Origin: Planoprotostelium fungivorum
Taxonomy: Eukaryota; Evosea; Variosea; Cavosteliida; Cavosteliaceae
Assembly (NCBI GenBank): GCA_003024175.1
Contig: MDYQ01000233.1
Span: 1 to 41,589, forward strand
Direction: 5' to 3'
Length of the DNA stretch: 41,589 nucleotides
Part shown: piece by piece, positions 9,135-20,648 of the stretch
Numbering within the stretch: the first letter of the stretch is position 1
Layout: the number at the start of each line of letters is the position of its first letter
Program-made: the position numbers and the translations under genes
The notes under the pieces: generated by a model
Seen by the model: only the letters and a program-made list of their open reading frames with translations
The model's database searches: none
What the model was told of the DNA's origin: nothing

Positions 9135-10145
9135 ATGCAAAAGATCAAGAACCTCCTCCACAAGAACGACAACACCGCCGTCCACAACAACAATGCCGCT
9201 CTGAACAACAACAACGCTGCTTTGAACAACAATGTCCTCCCCCCTGCTCACCGCAACCCTCTCGACCGTAACGGTGATGGACATGTTGACCTGAAGGATC
9301 TCACTGCCCGCAACAACGCCGTCGCCCCCGGCATGATGCAGACCACCACTCAGACCACTACCACCGAGACCCTCCTCCCCCTCCAGGGACAGAGACTGTC
9401 TCAGGGTTATGACGCTTCTCTCCTCCAGGGACAGAGACTGTCTCAGGGTTACGATGCCACCCTCCTCAACCAAGGAGCTTACGTCCAATCCGCTCAGAGA
9501 GCCTCCATCACCAGAGCCGAGCCCACCATCATCGAGACCATCCAGAAGGACGTCGTCATCCAGGAGAGAATTCACCCTGTCGAGAAGGAGGAGATCCAGC
9601 CCATCATCTACAGAGAGAGAGAGCAACTCGACGTCAAGCAGGTCACCCAGATGCTGCACGAGACTCAGATCGAGCCCACCATCATCCAGCAGAGAGAGCT
9701 CCCCGCCGAGAGACGTGAGGCGATCATCGAGAGAGGAGCTCCCATCCAGGAGAACATCATCCTCCCCACCGTCCAGCGCGATGCCACCCTCCGCACCCAG
9801 CAGATCCACGCCCCCATCGTAGAGGAGATCATCAAGAAGACCGTCATCGAGGAGGTCCAGCCCGTCCTCGAGAGAGACGTCTTTGTCCCCACCATCATCC
9901 AGAACACCCAGCCCATCTACGAGAAGATTGTCGAGGCCCCCACCGTCTACCGTGAGGTCAGAACCGTCCAGGAGCTCGGAACCAGAGAGATCGTTCAGCC
10001 CCTCGAGCCCATCATCGTAGAGGCCCCCGCCGTCCTTCAAGTCGTTCCCATCACCACCACCACCACCGTGGAGACGTACGACCACAAGCTCAACCCCATT
10101 GAGACGAGAGACTTTGTCAACAACAGAGGTCTGCCCCTCCGATAA
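9135..10145 (+). CDS. Repeat-rich charged protein with one EF-hand loop
   Basis: A single-exon frame of 336 residues, unusual here because its neighbours are full of introns. An Asn-rich start (ALNNNNAALNNN) is followed by a good EF-hand loop, D44-R-N-G-D-G-H-V-D-L-K-D55, with all six ligand positions acidic, Asn or His. Then comes a 14-residue tandem repeat (LQGQRLSQGYDA twice). The remaining ~220 residues are irregular repeats alternating Pro-Ile/Val-Ile and Glu/Arg runs (EPTIIETIQKDVVIQE, EEIQPIIYRERE, KIVEAPTVYREV). This style recalls alveolin-type and other cortical or stress filament proteins. There is no signal peptide or membrane segment. Codon choice is strongly C-ending (ATC, CTC, GAG), which suggests high expression. 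I cannot assign a family; structural or cortical is a guess. Confidence 0.8.
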   Translation: MQKIKNLLHKNDNTAVHNNNAALNNNNAALNNNVLPPAHRNPLDRNGDGHVDLKDLTARNNAVAPGMMQTTTQTTTTETLLPLQGQRLSQGYDASLLQGQRLSQGYDATLLNQGAYVQSAQRASITRAEPTIIETIQKDVVIQERIHPVEKEEIQPIIYREREQLDVKQVTQMLHETQIEPTIIQQRELPAERREAIIERGAPIQENIILPTVQRDATLRTQQIHAPIVEEIIKKTVIEEVQPVLERDVFVPTIIQNTQPIYEKIVEAPTVYREVRTVQELGTREIVQPLEPIIVEAPAVLQVVPITTTTTVETYDHKLNPIETRDFVNNRGLPLR

Positions 10146-10234
10146 AGAGGATCCATTGAGATAAAGATATGAAGGAAGAATGGTCATTGTCTACAGTGCT
10201 GTGTTTATTTACATGTTGTGACTCTGAAGAGTGA

Positions 10235-12063
10235 TCACAGGGAGCGATAGTCTTGAATGACTTTCTCTAATTGAACGAAGCTTAGATCGAAATCATCACG
10301 AGTGATTCCGTGTGCTTCGTATTGATACAGATAAGCTCCCGAGTGGTACATGTTGTACGCCTTACTGACGATCTTATCTAACGGTTGTACGGCCGATTGG
10401 GAATTACTTTCATCTTCAGTTCTATCTCACACTGCATCTCTTCACCTCAATAAAGTGGCACACTTGCTGTACTTCTTAAAGGTCTTTGTGCTGGTGCACA
10501 CCATCATGGGCTTTAAGGTCCATGAAGTGTACAACTTAGGATGAAAGAAAGAGGAGGGGTCGAATTTGTTCAGTTCACTTCCCCTGGCGAACAGAACATT
10601 GGAGAGGGATCGATTGATGGATCGATGGGGTCCTGCATCTGTTTGTCATCAGCCACATCGTTCTTTTCATTTAAGTCGATTCAAATTCGTCCCTTGTCTA
10701 TACTATACCCCTTACGATGATGCTGATGATGATGATGATACGATGATCACCCACCTTCGATTTTTACATTCCAGTTGATGCCTTCCTCTATCTTTGCGTC
10801 CGTCAATAACATTTGGTGAAGATGTTTCGTCAGCCCCGACCACAGGTACGAACTGAAAGCTACTGATGTCGATGGCATCTACATTCAGTGAGAAGAAGAG
10901 AGAAGAGGAAAGGAAACCTGTGGAATCGTCTTGAAGTGGATCATCTTGTAATTCGTGTGGGGAACGAGATGTCGCATGATCCCACTGAAGAAATGGACCC
11001 TCTCTCTCTTCATCGTATCGGTACTGTTTGGTCTCCAACGATGACAAGGTAATAGAGTGTTACCCACGTTGTGTGCGATCACCTTTTTGTCTTCCATTAG
11101 AAGACGAGATGACGAGATGATGGTGATCGTCACCTTGTTCATGTCATCGAAAGAAACCTGTTTCGCTCAGTCGATGTATTTTAGAAGATGAATCCACCTG
11201 TTTGATATTGAGGAGTTTATTGCAGACGGTGTGCAGTTGATCGTTCTCCATGATCATGATGGCATCTGCTTCCTGTTTGTGTCATCTCCCGTCGATCACT
11301 TGTTCTCACTTGATACAGATGAGACAAACTCAACACGGCGTTGTAATTCTGTATGATGACTTCTCCTGTCTGAAACGGCCACACAGGTAGATTGACAATG
11401 TACGACTTTGGATACTCTTCTCTCAATATCTCCGTGGTGTAAGTCCCTGCAGGCGTGAGCGAACGATGTGATGTCCATCGATCACCGACTCCTGATCCCG
11501 TTCCACCGGCCAGACTGAGTGTGATGAGAAATCCTCCAAAGTGATCGCATGCTTCGACCTGACAACGCGTCACTCTTTGGACATTCCATCTCTGCTTCTC
11601 TCACCTCTCTCCTCGTGAGATCCAAGACTGCTTCTTTAGAGGTGGGTCCGTGGGTGGAATGTCTTCGTCAGAGTGAGTGAGAGAAGGAGAATGGAACTCA
11701 CCCGTAAGCCCAATTATTGGCTGAGCCACTGGATTTATTGAAGCTTCCGAGGGGATTGTATCGCCATACACCATTCTTCTCTGCTTCTGACATCACTTGT
11801 GTAATGACTTTCGGTTCCATATCTACTAAGACAGCTCGAGCTGTGTGAATCGATCTCTTGACTGTTTTTGTCTCAGGATCAGATGATGTGACTTCGGAAT
11901 CACCCTCTTCTGTATCTTGATGAAAGAATGTGTTCCATATGAGATCACAATAGGTTCCATCGGATTGTGTCGCCTCAGCGCTCAGGGTATCATAGATCTC
12001 TTTTCCAACTTGATTTCCGCATTGTCCAACCTGAACAGTCACCAGTTGTTGATAGTTGGTCAT
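10235..12063 (-). CDS. TUBD1: Delta-tubulin
   Basis: Delta-tubulin is needed for triplet microtubules of centrioles and basal bodies. Ten exons (11702-12063, 11605-11662, 11486-11558, 11310-11446, 11198-11272, 11134-11157, 10918-11082, 10755-10878, 10446-10632, 10235-10406) give 458 residues, near the human 453. Tubulin features: VTVQVGQCGNQVGKE at the N-terminus and the nucleotide loop LAGGTGSGVG. Delta-specific matches include ARAVLVDMEPKVITQVMSEA, SGSANNWAYG, TGEVIIQNYNAVLSLSHLY and a C-terminus around SQSAVQPLDKIVSKAYNM. The start is the ATG at 12063; upstream in-frame codons lack ATG. Exon 6 is only 24 nt. The 122-nt intron before 10632 is longer than the rest and its acceptor is ambiguous by 6 nt. 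The acceptor of the last exon is GATGAAAG, a weak pyrimidine tract. Presence of this gene implies a flagellated or centriolar stage. Confidence 0.93.
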
Positions 12064-12645
12064 CTCTATCACATAAGCCTCATCGGTGTACCTTTTTACA
12101 AGCCGGAACCAAAATAAATAGAATTCAAAGTGATGCGTGCATCGTGCTGCACCGCATCAGCCTTGCTAGCTATTGGTTGCCGGGTGTGGAGGTGGGGAAT
12201 CCTGCTTCATTTGGTGTCCAAGGTGTATCGCTTTTGGTTTGATGAGTGGCGGGATGACTTCGAACAGCCACACGATCGAACTACAGAAGGTGAGGAATAG
12301 AACATTGAGCCTGACTACTTTATGAGACAAATTGAGTCGATAATACGTGGTTCATTTGAACATCGTTTGAGCTGCTGAAGATGTCACGGCGGGTACCCGT
12401 AGGAGTGTGTCGATGTTTGCTCATCGTCGAACGTCTTGAAGGCATTGAACCTCATAACGATCTCCTTATAATAGTAATTACCACTTAACCTGTTACTGAG
12501 TCGCATTTTGCTGCTGCGACCTTGCAATGAGCGAAGAATTCTTCGATTTAACGTTCACCGAATGACTTAACTTTTGACGTGAAAGGCATCGGTGTGGTGC
12601 ACAAAACACAAACACACCAATCCCAACCACTCTAAAGCCGCAGGA
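12064..12645. other. Divergent intergenic region
   Basis: About 580 bp between the start codons of delta-tubulin and the receptor gene. Short frames only; no recognisable element. Confidence 0.5.
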
Positions 12646-15600
12646 ATGGTGGTTACCACACCTCTTCCCGTATCCCTTTGTGTGTTCGCAATCCTCATTG
12701 GAATACCCGAAAGCAGCACGGCGATCGATCTATATGGGGCACTGCAGAACATCTGGATGGCCCTGGAAGGTGACTCCTTCTATTTCGTACATATATCGGT
12801 CTCGATCACTGAGATGAGATGTTAGGTCCAACTCCATATTGGAGCGGAATGGATGTGGGTGAAGGGAAGAAATAAGAGCTAACGCCTTTCAGATCTGCAA
12901 CGCGAAAGACTACATCGGAGTGACTTGCGATTCCACTGGATCGTGGCCTACCTCCATCCGGCTTAGCAGTAAAAATCTGAACGGCACTCTCTCCCCTTCC
13001 ATAGGAGATCTCGTCAACCTCACATCCATCGATCTCGGTAACAACCATCTGTCCGGTCCCATCCCCGACACCATCGGCCAGCTCGTTTCTCTCACACGTC
13101 TCGATCTCTACTACAATCGTCTCAACGGCTCCATCCCTGATTCCATCGGAAACCTCACCTCTCTCCAGTACCTCTCTCTCTTCTACAACCAATTGACCGG
13201 TCCTATTCCTGACTCCATCTGTAACCTCGCCCCCGTCACGACTCTTTATCTATCGAGCAATCGCCTGTCCGGTTCAATCCCTTCATGCATCGGCAACTTG
13301 CATCTTCTCAAGTATCTCTGGCTCTATGATAATCAGCTAAATGGTCCCATCCCTAATTCCATCGGCGATCTCATTTCTCTAAGTGACCTCCATTTCGGCA
13401 ACAATCAACTGAACGGATCCATCCCTTCTACCATTGGCGACCTCACCTCTCTCACCTCTCTCATCCTCTATGGCAATCAACTGTCCGGCCCCCTGCCAGA
13501 CTCCATCTGCAACCTTCACCTGCTCAATCAACTTCTTCTGGAGAGCAACAAACTCACTGGACCTATACCTTCTTCCATTGGTAACCTTGCATCTCTCAGT
13601 ACCCTCTGGCTGCACGGCAACATGATGAGCGGTCCCATCCCGGACAGCATCGGCGACACATCACTCCAGCAGATCCTCCTAAACAGTAATCGATTCGATG
13701 GAGTCATACCTGCCTCTATGGGAAAGTTGAGCAAGTTGACGACCATCATGATGCCGAGCAATCAATTTACGGGTGAGAATTAAATTTCAATTCCGATTTT
13801 CATGTTGGATGTTCATCATCACAGTCACTCACACTCTCATTCAGGAAGTATTCCACAAGAAGTCATCGATCTACCGATTCTGAGTTACTTTGATGTATCT
13901 CACAACCTCCTCAACGGTACAGTACCCGATAGAAACTCTAGCCTTCCTGCTGTTAGCACTCTCTTGATGAGCTCCAACCGATTGACCTCAGTGGGGTACA
14001 TCAATGTCACGGGCTCTTGTTCTCTCGATGGAAATGCTTTTCCTTGTCTACCCACACTCAACGTGTCGACAAAATGTGTCGACAGTGTAGTCTACCTGCC
14101 TTGCACCAGTAGCTCCAGCACCACATCTTCCAGTACCAGCTCAACGTCCAGCACCACATCATCGACGTCATCCAGCTCATCATCCACCACGTCATCAACG
14201 TCCACCAGCTCATCATCCACCACATCATCAACGTCATCCAGCTCATCGACCAGCTCCACGAGTTCATCATCGACGACATCCATCACACCCACCACCTTCA
14301 TCACTGATCACACGAACGTCACCGTAGTCGTGCAGACATTGTACGACAACAACACGAAGATATCAGCGACAGATGCAAAGGTGAGATCCACGTGAAGAGA
14401 CTCGCGATGTAATTGATTCATTACAGAATATTTTGAACAGTACACTGCAGAACAATGCGGATGTGAGTGAATGAGAGGAGAGAGAGACTGACATGTGATA
14501 GACCGTACAAGTCATATCTGCCGTTGTGGTGGCTTTGCTGCGTAACACGACCGCAGTATCCTTCGATTACAACACGAAAGATGTTTCAATCAAGCTGCAG
14601 ACGTACAACACGACGAGCCTGAATGTGAGAGAGAGTATATCGAGCAAGATCGAGAACAGCAGTGTTGCCGTTGCTCTACCTGCGTCTGTCTTTTCATCTC
14701 AACAGCAAGGTGAATGGCGCGTGAGAAGTTGAGGACTGAGAGAAAACAGTTTCTGTGTCGTTATCGTCTGTGTCGTACAATCCGTTCGAATCCGTCTACA
14801 ACGAGACCATGTGAGTCATCGTATTGAAATGTGAGAACGGGAATTCAAGGAAGAATAGATACAGTCCAGTCATCGGTGTCAGCGTGTATGCACAAGGCAA
14901 AGAGATCGATGTCAGAGGAGTCTCCGAACTCATCAACGTCACGATGGGTTCGATCACATCTATACCCTCTGGCTATGGTGAACATTACTCGTCTATATCT
15001 CTCTGACGGTGAGAACAGAGGCAGTGTGTCAGTATTGGAACGAGACATTCATCTTATGGTCGAGAGATGGTTGCAGCCTCGTCTTCGATGCAGATGTGGC
15101 CATCTGTCAGTGCACTCACCTCACCAACTTTTCCATCGGTGTTCAGCCGCGAGCAGCACCCACAGAACAAGTCATCCCTCCATCACAAGACAGCGGCAGC
15201 AGCAAGACGAAGCTGATCATCATTGCCTGCTGCAGCGCGGGAGGACTTCTTCTCATTCTCATCGTCTCCCTCTTGGTCTATCGCAAGATGCATCGATACA
15301 AGAGAGTGAGTAGAAGAGAAATCGAATCGAGCTGATGAAGCGTAGGATGATACCGAGACGAACTTATCTGTGGTGGTCGATACGGAAGGTATCGAGTTTC
15401 AGAAGAAGATTGGGGAGGGAAAGAGAGGACAGGTGTGGAAGAGCACATACAAAGAGACAACTGTCGTGGCTGTCAAGAAATTGATCGAAGGCATCGATAT
15501 CGAGAGAGAATGTGATGTAGCAAAGGTGAGGAGAGAGATAGAAGTGAGAAATGACAGAATTAGGGACTGCATCATCCCAACATCGTACAATATCTCGGAA

Positions 15601-16337
15601 GAAGTTTGAAAGGTGAATCCATCACATCTATTTCGATCGACTGACAAATCCACAGAGAGGTACATCGTCATGGAATATATGGAAGACGAGACACTTCACC
15701 ATCTTCTCTCCTCTCAATCTCGACTCACCATAGACATGATGTTCATGATGTGAGACAGTCGACGTCACGCTAGAGTTTCTGACAGTAGAACAGATGTGAA
15801 GGAGTCAGCAAAGCATTATCGTACATATCATCCATGGACATGGTACACATTTCTGTCGTGCCGAGCAAGGTATCTCTATCTATCATTTCATTCAAGATCT
15901 GACGAGAAAAGATTTTACTGAGTGGAATGACGGCCAAGTTGAACTGCTTCTCTTGCATCGTCGCAGAATCTTCTCCTTATCGCTCGAAATCGGATCGCTT
16001 TTACACGGTAGGTCACGTTCACATGATGACGATTGAACTCCATCAGGCACCCGAGGTGATCGAAGACAAGCGATACAGAGCCAGCGGACATGTCTATAAC
16101 GTCGGTGTGCTCCTGTGGTCGATGGTTACCGGTAGTTATTATCTCTACGATACGGCGAGAGAGGGCAGAGATGTGAAAGTGGCCGTGGATAAGACAATGG
16201 ACGAGAAGGTGTCACAGCTGATCGTAGACTGCACGAAGAAGAGACCAGAAGAGAGACCGAGCTTGAAGGGGATCATCGAGAAGATTTCGATCCAAGAAGA
16301 GAAACGTTTCTTTGGAAAGAAGTTTGAAGAAGAATGA
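12646..16337 (+). CDS. LRR - GPS - transmembrane - pseudokinase receptor
   Basis: Fifteen phase-consistent exons give 1017 residues. A signal peptide (PVSLCVFAILIGIPESSTA) and an LRR cap (YIGVTCDSTGSW) precede about a dozen 24-residue plant-type LRRs (SGPIPDSIGNL...) to residue ~420. A Ser/Thr-only stalk (~431-491), probably O-glycosylated, follows. Residues ~525-700 end in a GPS motif: CQYW at 664, W674, GC679, CQC 690-692, and the cleavage triplet HLT 694-696, the self-cleaving element of adhesion GPCRs and polycystins. One TM helix lies at ~726-748. The kinase fold has a glycine loop (GEGKRGQV) and VAVKK lysine, then HPNIVQYLG, but HRD is replaced by HIS (882-884), the metal-binding Asn by Lys889, and DFG by CFS (901-903). 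APE is kept. It should therefore be a pseudokinase. Expected at the plasma membrane, sensing bacteria, surfaces or partners. Domain calls are firm; ligand unknown. Confidence 0.88.
14101..14285 (+). repeat. Ser/Thr-coding low-complexity stalk repeat
   Basis: Imperfect TCATCCACC/AGCTCATC repeats encode an uninterrupted Ser/Thr run between the LRR and GPS regions of the receptor. Antisense frames here are artefacts of the repeat. Confidence 0.8.
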
Positions 16338-17076
16338 AACAATTGAATACTTCGCCATTTACAATTTCCTTCGCTTTGTCTTCATATTGGATCATGAACA
16401 CCTAAAATCAGATGCTTTGGTCATTAACAATTCTCTTCTTTTCTTCAATCTTTCTTTATGGTGTGGATCACACGTAGGAACAGTAACGATACTTCGATCA
16501 TTTACAAATCTCTTTATTGTCATTGAAATGAATACGGATTGTCCAACTAGCTCGCAGGAAGTACTTACCTCGGTCGCACGTTGTTATGGATCCAGAATCA
16601 CCTAAAATCAGAAGTCCCCACGCAGTCAGAAAGAGAAAGCACTTCACAACTGATGAGAAGCAGAAGCCACTTTGAAAAGTCACATCCACTTGATTTACAC
16701 ATTTTTATCCACATTTCTCTAGCACCCATCTCCATTTCACCTCTAATCCCATTGCATCACTGTCCACAGCAGCCCGAGACGAATGAGACAACAACTCACT
16801 CCGACCTTGTCAGTCTGTCATTTGTCAGGGACCTCAGTCTCGATCTCACAGCCAATTCGAACACCTCTCCTTCCTCTTCGATGGCTTCAACGTGTGGTGA
16901 GAGGCTCAGAGGAACAACACACCGACAGCCCCGGAAATGAGATTGAGAAGTGACAACTTCGAAAGAGGAGAGGAGAATTAAGGTGTGGTGACTTCCGCTT
17001 GCCACTTCTTTTTTCGCTGAGAGCGAGTGAACATCACAAGAGAGCGTAGCAACAGAAGCACGAATCGAGGTCAACG
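16338..17076. other. Intergenic, with a dispersed short repeat
   Basis: CACCTAAAATCAGA occurs at 16399-16412 and again exactly 200 bp later at 16599-16612, with partly matching left flanks (GGATC...GAA). Read on the minus strand, each gives TTTTAG followed by GTG, resembling a splice acceptor; a donor-like GTAAGT follows the second. No coherent gene emerges. Confidence 0.4.
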
Positions 17077-20000
17077 ATGGCAGGGGGCTCTATATTATCT
17101 GGTGGAACCCCGGTGGATGCTCCAATCAGTCTTTTCCTCGTCCAGCTGTGCCTCGTGGTCACTCTGTGCCGCCTCCTCACATACGCTTTCCATCCACTCA
17201 AGAGTGAGATCCAGTGACATCAGATTATCATCAATTGACGAGAATGCAGTTCCAGGAGTGGTAGCTGAAGTTGTCGCTGGCATCCTTCTGGGACCATCTG
17301 TATTGGGTGATTCAATCGTTTGTCTCATTCACTATGATTCATAAAAGATGCAGGAAGGATCCCAGGCTATATACCGAATCTGTTTCCACCTACGACCACC
17401 AATCTAGCATGCACTTATCCTCCCACACACGAAGGCGCCATCCACGTAAGAAGCTTCTCCTCTCGGCTTTTCTGATCCTCTGTCAGGGATCTCTACAAGC
17501 ATACGGACCCATCGAGGTTCTCTATGTCTTTGCAAAGTTTGGAGATATCCTCTTCATGTTTCTGATGGGTGTCGAGTTAGACATCGGCGTTCTAAGGAGA
17601 AACGTAAAATCTGGATTGGCCATCGGTGTCGCCTCTATGGCTCTACCTTTTGCCTTTGTGAGTGAACAACATTGCGAGACATCTCATCAAACTGTACAGG
17701 GAAGTGGCATCGCTTACGTCATCTACGATCACGTTGGAGATTCAGGAGCCACCGTTAATTTTTCGACCTTTCTCGTCTTCGTCTGTGTTGCCATGTCCAT
17801 CACCGCCGTGAGTCAACATGATGATCTGATGGATCCTCCTGACTGTGGTACCGCAGTTTCCAGTCCTCGCCCACATTCTATCCGAGACCGGTTTAATGGG
17901 ATCACGCATCGGAAAATTATCTCTCACCGCCGCCGTCTTCAATGACGTCATGTGACGATCGATCATCGTGAGATCATCACTGATACCACGCAGTGCGTGG
18001 ATCTTATTGGCCGTCGTGGTCAGTATCGCAAAGGCTCACAACGCGGTGTATGCCGTCTACACTCTTCTGGTGTTGGCTGGTTTCTGTGGGGTCATGCTCT
18101 TCGCAGTGCGTCCCCTCTTGAATGCTCTCGCGAAATCCAGGAGCCTCGGAACTTCCGACGGAGTCTTATCTCTCAACGTCGTCGCCGCCTTCCTCGTCTG
18201 TGAGTCAACTTCACCTTCGTAAACGCATCACGACGCGGTAACTACCGTGACGCAGAGTCCATCGTTCAATTCGACTGACGAGATGTTCAGCCATCTTCCT
18301 CTGCGCATGGTTCACACAGATCATCGGAGTGGATGTCATCTTTGGTGGTTTCATCATGGGTCTCACTGTACCCAAGATCAATCATCTCCCAGAGAGATTC
18401 GTCAAATCCATCGAAGGTTTGTCCATCGAATGAAACATCCACTGATGCCCTCAGATATCGCCGTGGTGTTACTCTTACCTCTGTACTTTACCAATTCTGG
18501 TCTAAAGTGAGGGGAGATGTAAGGTTGGAGACTGACGTAGGCAGGACGGACATCGGACTGTTGAACACCGGAGTCAAGTGGGGAGTCGTACTTCTCGTCA
18601 TCTTCGGTGCTTGTGTCGGTAAGATCGCTGCGGCTGTATTGGCGACCAAGTTGTTCGCAAAGACATCGTGGAGAGAGAGCTGGACCGTGGGATTCCTCAT
18701 GAACACGAAAGGTGATCATCTCATCACGATCGTCACGTCATCCGATCATCATCCAACATATCGATCGCATGACCTTCTCTTTCACACCGTTCACTCTCTC
18801 AGGACTGGTCGAACTGATCGTACTGAACGTCGGTTACACCAGTGGTGTCCTCAACAAAGAGGTAAATATTTCCTTCGTTTCGAGGCTCACACGCCTCAGG
18901 TCTTCACGATCTTCATCTTGATGGCCCTGGCAACTACAGCCATCACGGGACCCGCCGTACACTTTATCTATCAGAAATCACAAGCTCACGCTAGATACGC
19001 TGATTCCTTCCGTGCTGTCGTGGCTGTATCCCACAATACGACGGTACCGTGGTGCACCGAAGTCCTCCCTCTACTGTTTGGAAGAGGAAACAAAGAGTTG
19101 AAGCTCTTCGTTATGCAGGTGAGAGTGAATGTCATCGGAGGACTCAATTGGACGTAGGAGATTGACGATCGACCATCGACGTACATGTACAGCGAGTTCA
19201 GTGGGCTCTTGGATGATCTGCAACTCAAAAAGACCAGCAAGAATTTAGACTCGGGCAAATTGACGATCATCCCGAAGGTATTATCTTCGGCCAGATTGTC
19301 ACACGATCTCCTGCTTCGATGCGAATACAAGGCTTACGATCTCGTCTTCGTGGAGATCCAAATGAAGGTGAAGAATGAAATGAATCGAGTAGATCGTGAA
19401 TGGGATATCAACTGCTGGCAGGTCAAAGTACATGAGGAGACGTCGATGAGAGTGAGATCGGACACATCGAGAGTCAATTTGATGAAGGTGAGAGGGAGAA
19501 GAAAAGGTTCGAAATGAACCGAGGACAGACATCCGCTATCGCACATCACATGATCACTCATTATCCAAGACCACTCGCAGTCTTCATCCACAAGACCGAA
19601 GTTCAACCGAAATGCACTCGTGTCTTGTTCGTGTACGAGGGAAAGCCTTTCGAGTCGTTAGCCTTAGATTTCATTAAGGTGACATGCATAGAGAGGGTGG
19701 CCCAACTGATGATGAGATAGACGTTAGCCAATTCAGGATCAGACATGCAGATCACTTACCTGGTGAAGAACGAAGTCGAGTTCGATCTACAGATGGAAGG
19801 AGAGAGTGGAGAGAAAGAGATCGGCCCTCCTTCCCCCGCTGAGATCATCCGCTGTCAAGATCCCATGAACAGCTTCTCGAAATACGAGAACGCATGTGAT
19901 CTCATCATCATCGGAGGTGATCGATCGTCTAGCACCACATTCCGCTCGGCCACACTTCAAGACAGTCTCACTCCTCTCCTCGTCTTATTTGCTCCACCCG

Positions 20001-20421
20001 GAGAAGAGACACAAGAGAGGAAGAGTTTCCAGCTCAGTGACCTCGACGTGGAGATGTCTGTCTATCGAAGGGTGAGACGAGATCATCATCACCTCCACCT
20101 CCATCATCACAAGTTGACACGAGATAGCCTCGATACGTTGAGACGGAGAGAGAGAAGATCAGAACGACCACGGGTGGTAGACCCACTGGTAGAGCCTTCA
20201 CAGGTGGTCGCATGGGTCCACCACGTCCTCTACCAGAGATTCTCCTCCCTCCTTCTCCTCCTCCCGTAGTGGAGATTCCCCTCGGTGTAAGCGAAGGTGT
20301 CAATGAGAACGAAAGTCAGCCAGTGCTTCAGGCGGACAAGGAGAGAGCTAGAGCCATCACGGGTGGAAGACCTCGCTCGAGAAAGAACTCTGTGGAAGCT
20401 CCACCAGTTGATTTGCCATGA
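17077..20421 (+). CDS. CPA2-family cation/H+ exchanger, CHX/KHA1-like
   Basis: CPA2 exchangers swap K+ or Na+ for protons across endomembranes or the plasma membrane. The spliced frame (roughly 17 exons, about 850 residues) begins MAGGSILSGGTPVDAPISLF, as in plant CHX. It continues with the family blocks VVAEVVAGILLGPSVL, FMFLMGVELDIGVL, GLMGSRIGKLSLTAAVFNDV (the ND pair of the ion-binding helix), IAWILLAVVVSIA, ADIF-equivalent VIFGGFIMGLTVP, PLYFTNSGLK, TVGFLMNTKG and LVELIVLNVG. About 11-12 membrane segments are visible. The C-terminal half is cytosolic and resembles the universal-stress-like tail of CHX proteins (ACDLIIIGGDRSS), ending in a Pro/Arg-rich tail (RPLPEILLPPSPPP). Introns are short and some junctions near 18200-18540 and 20070-20170 are approximate. 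CHX-type exchangers typically set organelle pH and K+ balance. Confidence 0.87.
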
Positions 20422-20506
20422 TAAATTGTACAAACTTTGGAAGATCATGGAGCACACTCTTAAATTCTGACAATCAATGCACCAGTTCAAAAGAAGGAAC
20501 TACGAA

Positions 20507-20522
20507 GCGCGGAATTCCGCGC
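20507..20522. promoter_or_regulatory. Perfect 16-bp palindrome upstream of saposin-like gene
   Basis: GCGCGGAATTCCGCGC is self-complementary over 16 bp. It lies 127-142 bp before the start codon at 20649. TTTGGCGG, half an E2F-type site, lies at about 20598. A dimeric factor site is likely, but the factor is unknown. Confidence 0.4.
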
Positions 20523-20648
20523 GCACGGTTCTATTCGAGTTTCACGTTGGTGGTGTCAAATTCTATCAAAGTCTACATTTGTGAAAACTCGTGACGAAGT
20601 TTGGCGGCGCTTTGTTGGAGCTTCGTGCCCTGACACGAATTCGCAAAG

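Noticed and set aside
9117-10187. 356-codon minus-strand open frame (Asp/Gly/Leu-rich)
   Set aside because: It is the mirror of the strongly codon-biased plus-strand gene at 9135-10145; C-ending codons suppress antisense stops. It has no family resemblance and no splice context.
14058-14304. Minus-strand Met/Trp/Ser and Val/Asp frames
   Set aside because: Antisense of the Ser/Thr stalk repeat of the receptor.
14781-14795. GTTCGAATCC resembling a tRNA B box
   Set aside because: It lies in a coding exon, and no A box, acceptor stem or cloverleaf surrounds it. I saw no tRNA or rRNA gene in the window.
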